A DNA stretch of 64,000 nucleotides, taken from Bacillota bacterium. GTDB taxonomy: Bacteria > Bacillota > Clostridia > Lachnospirales > Lachnospiraceae. Positions within the stretch are counted from its first letter, which is position 1, and every line of letters begins with the position of its first letter. Shown here one piece after another: positions 24,866 to 32,994 of this stretch. Where the stretch lies: NCBI GenBank assembly GCA_023386815.1, contig JAEWIZ010000019.1, positions 186,001 to 250,000 of the forward strand. The letters run 5' to 3'. The notes beneath the pieces are model-generated. The model did not search any database. It saw nothing but the letters and a program-made list of their open reading frames with translations, and had not been told where the DNA came from. The translations under genes and the position numbers were made by a program.

Positions 24866-26269
24866 ATGGATGAGAGAAAGGTGTATATAAACCCACATAA
24901 TAATCTACTAAAATTGGAGGAACCAATATACCAATTGCATGACGTAGAGGAGCCAAATACTTTCCGTAACTTGTTCCCCTATAATGAAGTCCCGAAGATT
25001 GCCTTTAATGACAGAATTGTACCTCATAACCTTCCAGAGGAGATTTTTATTACCGATACTACCTTCCGTGACGGACAACAATCAAGAGCACCTTATACCA
25101 CAGAGCAGATTGTTACCATGTTTGATTACTTTCACAAGCTCGGCGGTCCAAAGGGATTAATTCGTCAAAGTGAATTTTTCTTATATAGTAAAAAGGATCG
25201 AGATGCCGTATATAAATGTATGGAAAGAGGCTATCAATTCCCAGAGGTTACCTCCTGGATCAGAGCAAGCAAAGCTGATTTTCAGCTGGTAAAGGATCTG
25301 GGGTTAAAAGAAACGGGTATCCTCGTAAGTTGCTCGGATTATCATATCTTCTATAAAATGAGAATGACTAGAAGAGAAGCGATGGAGCATTATTTGAGTG
25401 TCGTAAGAGAGTGTTTAGAAACCGGAGTTTCTGCAAGATGTCATTTGGAGGATATTACTCGTTCTGATATTCATGGATTTGTCATTCCATTCTGTAGTGA
25501 GTTAATGAAATTAAGCAAAGCTTATAATCTCCCTGTGAAGATCAGAGCCTGTGATACCATGGGATATGGTGTGAATTTTGCGGGTGCTGTTATCCCAAGA
25601 TCGGTGCAAGGTATCATTTATGGTATCATGACTCATGCAGGAGTTCCCTCTAAGTGGTTGGAATGGCATGGGCACAATGATTTCTATAAAGCGGTTACAA
25701 ACTCAACAACTGCATGGTTATATGGTGCAGGTGGAGTGAACTGTTCTTTATTTGGGATTGGTGAAAGAACCGGTAATACGCCACTGGAAGCCATGGTATT
25801 TGAATATGCTCAGCTAAAGGGCACCTTAGATGGCATGGACACTACGGTGATTACGGAGCTAGCACAGTATTATGAGAAGGAAATCGGTTATCGTGTTCCT
25901 TCCAGAACACCCTTTGTCGGAAAGAATTTTAATGTTACCCGCGCTGGTATTCATGCAGATGGATTACTTAAGAATGAAGAAATCTATAATATCTTTGATA
26001 CGGAGAAATTCTTGAACCGACCGGTTTTGGTTGCCGTGTCTAATACCTCAGGACTAGCCGGTATTGCACACTGGATTAATTCCTTCTTTAAATTAAAGGG
26101 AGATAATGCGGTGGATAAGTCCCATCCGATTGTTCAACAGTTAAAGGAATGGGTGGATACAGAATATGAGTCCGGTCGAGTGACCGTAATTACCGATGAG
26201 GAACTAATCGAGATTATCTCGAAAACACAGGAAGTACTTGGAATAACGTTGGTAAACAACGCCAGGTAG
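24866..26269 (+). CDS. LeuA/homocitrate synthase-family enzyme, probable Re-citrate synthase
   Basis: Enzyme of the isopropylmalate/homocitrate synthase (HMGL-like) family, 467 aa. The catalytic start motif DTTFRDGQQSRAP is at about 64-76, with CHLEDITRSD and the metal-binding HGHND further on. It lacks the C-terminal leucine-binding domain of LeuA and carries a long N-terminal extension. The next gene is an isocitrate dehydrogenase, not leuB/leuC, which fits Re-type citrate synthase as known from Clostridium kluyveri, making citrate for glutamate synthesis. Homocitrate or isopropylmalate synthase remains possible. Confidence is high for family, moderate for reaction. Confidence 0.8.
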   Translation: MDERKVYINPHNNLLKLEEPIYQLHDVEEPNTFRNLFPYNEVPKIAFNDRIVPHNLPEEIFITDTTFRDGQQSRAPYTTEQIVTMFDYFHKLGGPKGLIRQSEFFLYSKKDRDAVYKCMERGYQFPEVTSWIRASKADFQLVKDLGLKETGILVSCSDYHIFYKMRMTRREAMEHYLSVVRECLETGVSARCHLEDITRSDIHGFVIPFCSELMKLSKAYNLPVKIRACDTMGYGVNFAGAVIPRSVQGIIYGIMTHAGVPSKWLEWHGHNDFYKAVTNSTTAWLYGAGGVNCSLFGIGERTGNTPLEAMVFEYAQLKGTLDGMDTTVITELAQYYEKEIGYRVPSRTPFVGKNFNVTRAGIHADGLLKNEEIYNIFDTEKFLNRPVLVAVSNTSGLAGIAHWINSFFKLKGDNAVDKSHPIVQQLKEWVDTEYESGRVTVITDEELIEIISKTQEVLGITLVNNAR

Positions 26270-26385
26270 GTTGACAAGATACGTCTTACCGAATAAAATG
26301 ATAAATGGTAACGACGTATATCAGGAAGAAGCTCAGGTGGTGCAAGCATCCCCTTAGCAATTTAGGTAAAAGTTGGAGGATCAAT

Positions 26386-27555
26386 ATGATATCTACAGAG
26401 AAAATTGAAGCAGCAAAGGAACGTTTTGGACAACTACTGAAGGAACAGTTGCAGAGAGTTGAGAATATGAAAACACAAGGTGATTTCGTAAATTATAAAG
26501 CCTTGGAAAAGATTATTGTTGGTGTATGCGGTGGTGACGGAATTGGCCCGGCTATTACAGCTCAAGCTCAGAGAATATTGGAGTATTTACTAAAAGATGA
26601 TATCGCAGCTGGAAAGGTCGAGTTCCGCCTTATCGATGGTCTAACAATAGAGCGTAGAGCAGCTGAAAATGCTGCAATTCCTCCAGCAGTTCTGGATGAG
26701 ATTAAAAAGTGTCATGTTATCTTAAAGGGACCTACAACAACTCCTAGAAAAGGTGATCCATGGCCAAATGTAGAGAGTGCAAATGTTGCAATGAGAAAGG
26801 AACTGGATCTTTTTGCAAATGTAAGACCGGTTCGTATTCCAGAGCAGGGAATTGACTGGACCTTCTATCGTGAAAATACAGAGGGGGCATATGCAGTAGG
26901 CAGTAAGGGCGTTCATGTAACAGAAGACCTGGGAGTTGATTTTACGATTGCTACAACTCAGGGCACGGAAAGAATTATCAGAGCTGCTTTTGAATTTGCT
27001 AAAGCAAATGGCAAATCAAGAGTAACAGCAGTTACGAAGGCAAATATTATTAAGACTACAGATGGTAAATTCCTGGATATCTTTAAGGAAATTGCAAAGG
27101 ATTATCCGGAGATTACCGCTGATGACTGGTATATCGATATTATGACAGCAAAGCTGGTTGACGAGAAGAGAAGAAAAGATTTTCAGGTGGTTGTTCTTCC
27201 TAACCTTTATGGTGATATTATCACGGATGAAGCAGCAGAATTCCAAGGTGGTGTAGGAACTGCCGGAAGTGCTAATATCGGTAAGATCTATGCCATGTTT
27301 GAGGCTATTCATGGTTCTGCGCCACGTATGGTGGAGGAAGGCAGAGATATTTACGCGGATCCTTGCAGTATGATTCGTGCAGGAGCTATGTTACTTGCTC
27401 ACATTGGTTATAATAAAGAGGCTGACAAGCTATATCGTGCTCTTGATATTTGTACCGTTACTGAGCGAAAGGTTGTTACAACGGGTAGAGCTACCGGTGC
27501 TACCGGAGCAGAGTTTGCTGATTACCTTATGGAGACCATTGAGAAAATGAATTAG
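26386..27555 (+). CDS. Isocitrate/isopropylmalate dehydrogenase family, probable isocitrate dehydrogenase
   Basis: NAD(P)-dependent beta-decarboxylating dehydrogenase (389 aa). GGDGIGP opens the fold; ENTEGAYA and the metal-ligand stretch NLYGDIITDEAA are present, as is the dinucleotide-site motif AIHGSAPR. ATG 26386 follows GGAGG; the in-frame region from 26305 has no ribosome site. Placed directly after a probable Re-citrate synthase and before a GntR regulator, it most likely converts isocitrate to 2-oxoglutarate. An isopropylmalate dehydrogenase is less likely without leu genes nearby. Aconitase is not in the window. Confidence 0.85.
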   Translation: MISTEKIEAAKERFGQLLKEQLQRVENMKTQGDFVNYKALEKIIVGVCGGDGIGPAITAQAQRILEYLLKDDIAAGKVEFRLIDGLTIERRAAENAAIPPAVLDEIKKCHVILKGPTTTPRKGDPWPNVESANVAMRKELDLFANVRPVRIPEQGIDWTFYRENTEGAYAVGSKGVHVTEDLGVDFTIATTQGTERIIRAAFEFAKANGKSRVTAVTKANIIKTTDGKFLDIFKEIAKDYPEITADDWYIDIMTAKLVDEKRRKDFQVVVLPNLYGDIITDEAAEFQGGVGTAGSANIGKIYAMFEAIHGSAPRMVEEGRDIYADPCSMIRAGAMLLAHIGYNKEADKLYRALDICTVTERKVVTTGRATGATGAEFADYLMETIEKMN

Positions 27556-27586
27556 CAGGTAGGAAGGTACCTAAGGAGGTAATTCT

Positions 27587-28255
27587 TTGGAAGATTTTAA
27601 TCTTCAAAAAGAAGTGTCAGATAAATATTCACTAAGGGGCAGAGTGTTTACGAAGCTCAGAGAAGATATCCTATCAGGCCTTTATGAAGAAAATGAAGAG
27701 TTAAAGGAGAACACTTTAGCCGCCACGCTTGGGGTAAGTCGCACTCCGGTGCGCGAAGCCCTAAGGCAGCTGGAACTGGAAGGATTAGTAACTATGGTTC
27801 CGAATAAAGGAGCCTATGTTACCGGTATAACCTCCAAGGATATCCATGATATCTATATGATCAGGTCATATCTGGAAGGATTATGTACCAGATGGGCTTG
27901 TGAGAATATGACTGACGATCAAATTGAAGCTTTGGAGGAGATCCTATATCTATCTGAATTTCATGCCAAACGAAGTCATAATGATCAATTGGTGGGTCTG
28001 GACAATAAATTTCATGAATATATCTATAAGGCTTCGGGAAGCAAGATATTAAATCATGTACTTTCAGACTTTCACCATTATGTAGAAAGAGTCCGTAAGC
28101 TTACCCTGGCAGTTCCGGATCGAGCAGCTAAATCAAGTCAGGAGCATGCTGCGATATTAGACGCAATCCGTAAACGCGATGGCGATTTGGCAGAGGCTCT
28201 GGCACATGAGCATATCATGAAAACGATGAAGAACATTATAGAACGTGGTTTGTAA
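27587..28255 (+). CDS. GntR-family regulator, FCD (FadR) type
   Basis: DNA-binding regulator (222 aa): winged helix (about 15-80, LGVSRTPVREALRQLELEGLV) and an all-helical FCD ligand domain (about 90-220) with metal-site histidines such as His in DNKFHEYIY and in EHAAILDAI. It starts with TTG after AAGGAGG. It is the third gene of the citrate synthase/isocitrate dehydrogenase operon, 31 bases after the dehydrogenase, and the ATTGTATACAAT palindrome on the operon promoter suits it. FCD regulators often respond to organic acids, so citrate or 2-oxoglutarate is a reasonable but untested effector. Confidence 0.92.
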   Translation: MEDFNLQKEVSDKYSLRGRVFTKLREDILSGLYEENEELKENTLAATLGVSRTPVREALRQLELEGLVTMVPNKGAYVTGITSKDIHDIYMIRSYLEGLCTRWACENMTDDQIEALEEILYLSEFHAKRSHNDQLVGLDNKFHEYIYKASGSKILNHVLSDFHHYVERVRKLTLAVPDRAAKSSQEHAAILDAIRKRDGDLAEALAHEHIMKTMKNIIERGL

Positions 28256-28310
28256 ACCAGGGTGAACCTATATTCGTCAAATTATAATATTCGGGTAAAT
28301 AGTAAATAAA

Positions 28311-28351
28311 AAGAAGGCGTTGATCTGATACAAAAGCAACGCCTTCTTTCC
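28311..28351 (+). terminator. Terminator of the GntR operon
   Basis: Perfect 12-bp stem AAGAAGGCGTTG / CAACGCCTTCTT with a 14-base loop. The T-run is short. Confidence 0.7.
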
Positions 28352-28408
28352 ATATCCTTGAGAAGCTTAAGTTTACACCGCTTTATGCTTTGTTTATTAT
28401 CCATGAAA

Positions 28409-28440
28409 CAGGCTGGAGACCTCTAGGTTCTCCAGCCTGG
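28409..28440 (-). terminator. Hairpin at the end of the DUF2512 gene
   Basis: Strong inverted repeat AGGCTGGAGA / TCTCCAGCCT with loop pairing, right at the 3' end of the minus-strand gene. The U-tract is poor, so it may be a 3' stabiliser instead. Confidence 0.5.
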
Positions 28441-28441
28441 A

Positions 28442-28798
28442 CTAATCAAAAAGATCTTCATCGATGCTACGATCGATAATTTTGTGAAAGTAAAATTCAC
28501 CCACACCTAACAGTATTCCTGAAATCAGAGCCGCTATAAAGGTAATATCATTAATATTTAATATAAAATTAAATAAATAAACTATGATGGTATTTAATAT
28601 CATATCAGCAATAGTAGCAACAGCATTATTGGTAGCTGGAAGCAATACCATATCGCCGATCAGATATGAAATAATTGTAATGATTAATGAAAGAAAAAGA
28701 ATTCGCCCGAATGACAGATCACTTAGAAGTAATAAAGCGACTTCGAGAATGAAGGCAGTCATTAAAAATTTGACTACTAATGCAGATATATGCTTCAC
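28442..28798 (-). CDS. DUF2512 (YndM-like) membrane protein
   Basis: Small membrane protein (118 aa) with four hydrophobic segments and the family motif LLPATNNAVATIADM, as in Bacillus YndM. No enzyme motif is visible and the function of the family is unknown. A single gene on the minus strand, 107 bases downstream of the ABC-F gene and possibly co-transcribed with it. The C-terminus (DRSIDEDLFD) is acidic and cytoplasmic by the positive-inside pattern. Confidence 0.85.
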   Translation of the reverse strand: MKHISALVVKFLMTAFILEVALLLLSDLSFGRILFLSLIITIISYLIGDMVLLPATNNAVATIADMILNTIIVYLFNFILNINDITFIAALISGILLGVGEFYFHKIIDRSIDEDLFD

Positions 28799-28905
28799 TG
28801 TTGTATCTCCTTTAAGTATTATACTATTAGATATGATGATATTATTCCCAAATCAGTTATTCTTATACAGAAATATAGGAGAAGAAACAGCGAAAAAGGG
28901 CTTAA

Positions 28906-30882
28906 CTATTCTTCGGCCGCCAGCTGTTCCCATAATTCCATGAGCTCAAGCAGACGATCCTCAATTACTTTCTTTTCGTCATTTAATTCAATCAGCTTTT
29001 GAACGTTGGTAAAAATCTCTTCCTTGGTCAATAAAGCATCAATTTCATCATTTCGTTCTTCTAATTGATGGATCTCGTCCTCCGTCTTTTTTAAATCATT
29101 CTTCCTTTTACGAATTCGTGCCTGTTCTTCCTTTTGTTGCTGCCAGTTCTGCTTATTCTCCGTATCAGACTCTACAGTAGATTGAGAAGCGGTTGTAAAA
29201 GCAGCTGTAGGAAATGCTCCCGGCTTTCCAGTCGATGCCGGAGCGGTTGAAACGACCTTACCTAGGTTAGCAGCTTCCACTTCTGGCTTTTTCTCCAGAT
29301 AATAATCATAGTTTCCTATGTAGTTGAGTAAGGTTTGTTCCGTTAAATCCAGAATTCGGGTAGCGGTTTTATTAATAAAATAACGGTCATGGGATACGTA
29401 GAGAACGGTTCCGTTATAATGATTAATAGCATTTTCCAGGATTTCTTTCGAGGTAATATCCAAATGGTTCGTCGGCTCATCAAGGATTAATAAATTTGCC
29501 TCAGACAACATTAACTTAGCAAGGGAGACACGCCCTCGCTCACCACCGCTGATATCTTTAATTCGCTTAAACACATCGTCCTCTGTAAAGAGAAAGGCAG
29601 CCAGTATGTTACGAATCGTTGTATTGTCCAGATTAGGATAGGTATCCTGCAATTCGTCAAATAGGGTCTTGTCTGGATCCAGCACCTGATGTTCCTGATC
29701 ATAGTAACCTACATGTACCTTGGAACCCAGTTTAATCTGCCCTGCATCTGACTCTACCTGTCCATTGATTATTTTTAAAATCGTAGTTTTACCGGTCCCG
29801 TTGTTTCCGATAATAGCGACCTTTTCACCCCGCTTAATTTCGAAATTCAAATTCTGAAAGAGAGTCAAGTGGTCATAGGATTTTGCTAAACCGGTTACGG
29901 ATAAAACATCATTGCCACTGATAACCCGCGGCTCAAGATGAAAATGCATTTCTGTGTGTTCTACCGGTCGGTCAACTCGCTCTATTTTATCCAGCATTTT
30001 TTCGCGACTCTCTGCTCTTTTAATAGATTTTTCCCTGTTAAAGGATCGAAGCTTCGCGATTACTTCCTCCTGATGTTTGATTTCCTGCTGTTGGTTTAGG
30101 TATTGCTTTAACATGGCGCTCTGAAGCATAGCCTTTTTCTGCGCATAGTCTGAATAGTTCCCTTCGAAGGTCTGACATTTGGAAAAATCCAGTTCCACAA
30201 TCTTGGAGACAACCTTATCCAGGAAATATCTATCATGGGCTACAACAATGACTGCTCCGTTATAATTTAAAAGAAACGTCTCCAGCCATGCAATAGATAA
30301 TAAATCCAAGTGATTCGTAGGCTCGTCTAATAAGATAATGTCAGGCCTGGAAAGCAGGAGTTTTCCTAAGGCGATACGGGTCTTTTGACCACCGGAGAGA
30401 GTATTTACCTTCTTATGAAAGTCATCCTCGGTAAAGCCGAGGCCTTTTAAAATTCCGGTAACTTCACTTTTGTAGGCATAGCCATTCTTTTGCTCAAATT
30501 CATGAGTAAGTCTAGTATAAGTATTTAACATTTGGTTTAACTGATCCCCTGTTGCATGCTTCATTTCAAGTTCAAGGGCTCGGATGTTGGTATCTAAATC
30601 AATGACATCCTGTTTTACTGTCAGCATTTCTTCATAAATGGTGCTGTCTGAGGACAAATTCTGGTGCTGTGCAAGATATCCGATGGTGCTTCCCTTTGAT
30701 AAGATTACTTCACCGTCGTCTGCCGGCATTTCTTTCATAATTATTTTTAATAAGGTAGACTTTCCAGCACCGTTAATTCCAACAATCGCTACCTTTTCTT
30801 TTTCATTTACATGAAAGGAGATTGCTTTGAGAATTTGGTTGGTGCCAAAAGCCTTGCTTATATTATTACAAGCGAGAATCAT
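28906..30882 (-). CDS. ABC-F family ATPase (YdiF/Uup-like)
   Basis: Cytoplasmic protein (658 aa) with two ABC domains and no membrane segment. The first Walker A, GINGAGKST, is at 35-43 and the second, GNNGTGKTT, lies in the second half; each domain has a signature motif (LSGGQKTR, ISGGERGR). Between them is the charged P-site-tRNA-interacting linker region, and a coiled-coil tail closes the protein (about 575-655). ABC-F proteins act on ribosomes in translation or antibiotic protection. Position beside rex, as in Bacillus ydiF, favours a housekeeping type over a resistance gene. An inverted repeat is present in its leader (30925-30946). Confidence 0.93.
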   Translation of the reverse strand: MILACNNISKAFGTNQILKAISFHVNEKEKVAIVGINGAGKSTLLKIIMKEMPADDGEVILSKGSTIGYLAQHQNLSSDSTIYEEMLTVKQDVIDLDTNIRALELEMKHATGDQLNQMLNTYTRLTHEFEQKNGYAYKSEVTGILKGLGFTEDDFHKKVNTLSGGQKTRIALGKLLLSRPDIILLDEPTNHLDLLSIAWLETFLLNYNGAVIVVAHDRYFLDKVVSKIVELDFSKCQTFEGNYSDYAQKKAMLQSAMLKQYLNQQQEIKHQEEVIAKLRSFNREKSIKRAESREKMLDKIERVDRPVEHTEMHFHLEPRVISGNDVLSVTGLAKSYDHLTLFQNLNFEIKRGEKVAIIGNNGTGKTTILKIINGQVESDAGQIKLGSKVHVGYYDQEHQVLDPDKTLFDELQDTYPNLDNTTIRNILAAFLFTEDDVFKRIKDISGGERGRVSLAKLMLSEANLLILDEPTNHLDITSKEILENAINHYNGTVLYVSHDRYFINKTATRILDLTEQTLLNYIGNYDYYLEKKPEVEAANLGKVVSTAPASTGKPGAFPTAAFTTASQSTVESDTENKQNWQQQKEEQARIRKRKNDLKKTEDEIHQLEERNDEIDALLTKEEIFTNVQKLIELNDEKKVIEDRLLELMELWEQLAAEE

Positions 30883-30924
30883 AGTATTACCTAAACCTTT
30901 CGATATTTTGATATTCTATTTTTA

Positions 30925-30946
30925 ATGTAGTAAATATTAACTACAT
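30925..30946 (-). promoter_or_regulatory. Inverted repeat upstream of the ABC-F gene
   Basis: ATGTAGT / ACTACAT (30925-30931 / 30940-30946) with an 8-base AT loop, about 45 bases before the start. A second near-palindrome TTGTTAA-TT-TTAACA (30968-30982) lies further out; it resembles a Rex operator but has a 2-base centre where the clostridial consensus has 4. Either could be an operator. The rest of 30883-31089 shows nothing clear. Confidence 0.35.
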
Positions 30947-31089
30947 GGCCAACGATAAATTATTTCGTTGTTAATTTTAACATAGGATTTCTTACAAGTA
31001 AAGTAAGGTAATCATACTTTCCTGCAAGGTTATTGTGTTAAAACCAGATTATCTATAACTTTTATCAAAAGATATCATACTGTAATACA

Positions 31090-31118
31090 TTGACTTATTC
31101 TTAACGATTGCATATAAT
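31090..31118 (+). promoter_or_regulatory. Promoter of rex
   Basis: TTGACT (31090-31095), 17-base spacer, TATAAT (31113-31118), about 60 bases before the TTG start. Confidence 0.7.
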
Positions 31119-31179
31119 TGTTATAGTGTAAATAGACTCGTAATAAAACATGTGAGTCTTTGGAACAGGAGGAGAATCA

Positions 31180-31821
31180 TTGTACAAGAAAGAAATTTCG
31201 AAAGCGGTAATTAATAGATTGCCAAGATATTACCGTTATTTAGGAGATTTATTAGAGAAGGATGTTGTACGTATCTCTTCTAAAGAATTGAGTGAAAAAA
31301 TGAGGGTAACTGCCTCCCAGATTAGACAGGATCTAAATAATTTTGGAGGTTTTGGACAGCAGGGATACGGATATAATGTAGAATACCTTCATTCTGAAAT
31401 TGGAAAAATTCTTGGATTAGATACGAAATATAATGTAATTATTATTGGTGCTGGTAATTTGGGACAGGCACTGGCAAACTATACGGACTTTGAACGAAGA
31501 GGGTTTTATGTGATCAGTATCTTCGATATAAGCCCGGCACTGGTTGGCACAGAAATCAGAGGAATTACAGTTCGTCCAAACGAGGAGCTGGAGGCATTTG
31601 TTAAAAACAATAAAGTAGATATTGCGGCAATTACAGTACCCAAGACGAAAGCTCCTGCAGTTGCAAATGATTTAGTGAAATGGGGAGTAAAAGGTATCTG
31701 GAACTTTGCGCCAACAGACCTTAATTTACCAAAGGATGTTACCGTAGAAAATGTACATCTGGCAGATAGTCTAATGAAGCTTTCTTATCGTTTATCAGGA
31801 AAGGATGATAAGAAGATATAA
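31180..31821 (+). CDS. rex: Redox-sensing repressor Rex
   Basis: Rex (213 aa) senses the NADH/NAD ratio and represses fermentation and redox genes when NADH is low. The N-terminal winged helix (about 10-75, VTASQIRQDL and the FGGFGQQGYGY wing) precedes a Rossmann domain with GAGNLG at 90-95. Translation starts at TTG after AGGAGG. It may also control its own or nearby genes, but no canonical operator was found at its promoter. The next gene encodes a coiled-coil protein that follows within 35 bases. Confidence 0.96.
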   Translation: MYKKEISKAVINRLPRYYRYLGDLLEKDVVRISSKELSEKMRVTASQIRQDLNNFGGFGQQGYGYNVEYLHSEIGKILGLDTKYNVIIIGAGNLGQALANYTDFERRGFYVISIFDISPALVGTEIRGITVRPNEELEAFVKNNKVDIAAITVPKTKAPAVANDLVKWGVKGIWNFAPTDLNLPKDVTVENVHLADSLMKLSYRLSGKDDKKI

Positions 31822-31854
31822 GTTACGAATGGAAAGGGTCGGTGTATTTCGCCT

Positions 31855-32469
31855 ATGGCAAAGAAAGAAAAACAGAGCGAATTTCATAACTTAGTAAAGA
31901 ATAAAAAATTGCCGATTCTAACACTGGACGCTAGGTGGCATGAAATATTTACAGAGGATGAAAAGACACCAGTAATTAAGCAATTAGAGCAACAAGTGAA
32001 TGACCTTCTGAAAAAACAGGGAAAATTAGTCCATGATATTAAGGACATGAAGAAGCTAAAGAATAGCCTAATCAAGGAAATCATGGTTAATATGGATATC
32101 AGTGCGGACGAGGCTGGCCGGAAAAAAGAAAAAAAGCTTAGTAAGAATAAACAATTTATTACAGAATTAAATGATAAGCTAGAACAAGCTATGGATGAAT
32201 TAGGTGACCTGCCGTATCAAATCAAGGATGTTAACGAGGCATTGATGGCGGAGAGTGTCACCCTATTCTACGAGCGTTTGGAAAAGAACAAGGCGCAGTT
32301 ACAAGAGGTTGCTGACTGGATCAATCAAATCCGGGAGGAATTAAAGCATAAGATACTTCTAAAACAGGATCTGGAGGTAAATAACACACAGATCTATACA
32401 TACATGCATGATGTATTAGGAGCTGAGCTTATGGAGTTGTTCGATAAAGAGTATCATGTTAAAAAATAA
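31855..32469 (+). CDS. Uncharacterised charged helical protein
   Basis: I do not recognise a characterised family. The protein (204 aa) is highly charged and mostly alpha-helical, with heptad-like stretches from about 45-75 and 100-180, so a coiled coil is likely. It has no signal peptide, membrane segment or cysteine cluster. It follows rex by 33 bases, without a strong ribosome site, and may be co-transcribed. Conservation of this order would be the best clue to a role. Confidence 0.6.
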   Translation: MAKKEKQSEFHNLVKNKKLPILTLDARWHEIFTEDEKTPVIKQLEQQVNDLLKKQGKLVHDIKDMKKLKNSLIKEIMVNMDISADEAGRKKEKKLSKNKQFITELNDKLEQAMDELGDLPYQIKDVNEALMAESVTLFYERLEKNKAQLQEVADWINQIREELKHKILLKQDLEVNNTQIYTYMHDVLGAELMELFDKEYHVKK

Positions 32470-32551
32470 GCAACAAAAAAAACGACTTTATTTTCATATC
32501 AATGCTAAGTTGGATCAATGATGTAGTATATCATATCTTCGGGAGGTTCAT

Positions 32552-32911
32552 GTGATTACCGGAATTGGAGTGGATTTGGTGGAAATACACCGTGTAGTAC
32601 AGGCCTGTCAAAAAGAACATTTTATGCTGCGATATTATACAGAAGCAGAAATTGAACTGATTCAATCAGATCAGAAGAAAGCGGCAGATAACTTTGCTGT
32701 AAAGGAAGCAGTAGCAAAGATGTTTGGAACAGGTTTTCGAAGCTTTGAACTAAAGGATATCGAGGTGTTGAGAGATGAGCTGGGAAAACCCTTTGTTAAT
32801 CTTTATGGAAAAGCGCAGGAGCTGGCGAAGGTTCAGGGAATTACCACAATACATGTTTCGATCTCTAATACAAAGGAGTTTTCCAACGCGTTTGTAGTTG
32901 GAGAGGCATAG
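32552..32911 (+). CDS. acpS: Holo-[acyl-carrier-protein] synthase
   Basis: AcpS (119 aa) moves phosphopantetheine from CoA to acyl carrier protein for fatty acid synthesis. Magnesium ligands Asp8 (GIGVDLVEI) and Glu52 (NFAVKEAVAK) are present, as is the HVSISN motif. A GTG start follows GGGAGG. It lies just before the NAD(P)HX repair gene, an arrangement common in Firmicutes. Confidence 0.95.
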   Translation: MITGIGVDLVEIHRVVQACQKEHFMLRYYTEAEIELIQSDQKKAADNFAVKEAVAKMFGTGFRSFELKDIEVLRDELGKPFVNLYGKAQELAKVQGITTIHVSISNTKEFSNAFVVGEA

Positions 32912-32994
32912 CCAATAATAATTAGATCAAGCATGTAAAAGGAGTCTATGGCCTCCAAAAAAGGAGGACACAGCCTCTGGAAAGGAGTTCAGAT

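Noticed and set aside
24866..26269. Annotation as 2-isopropylmalate synthase (leuA)
   Set aside because: No C-terminal regulatory domain, no leuBCD neighbours, and paired with an isocitrate dehydrogenase.
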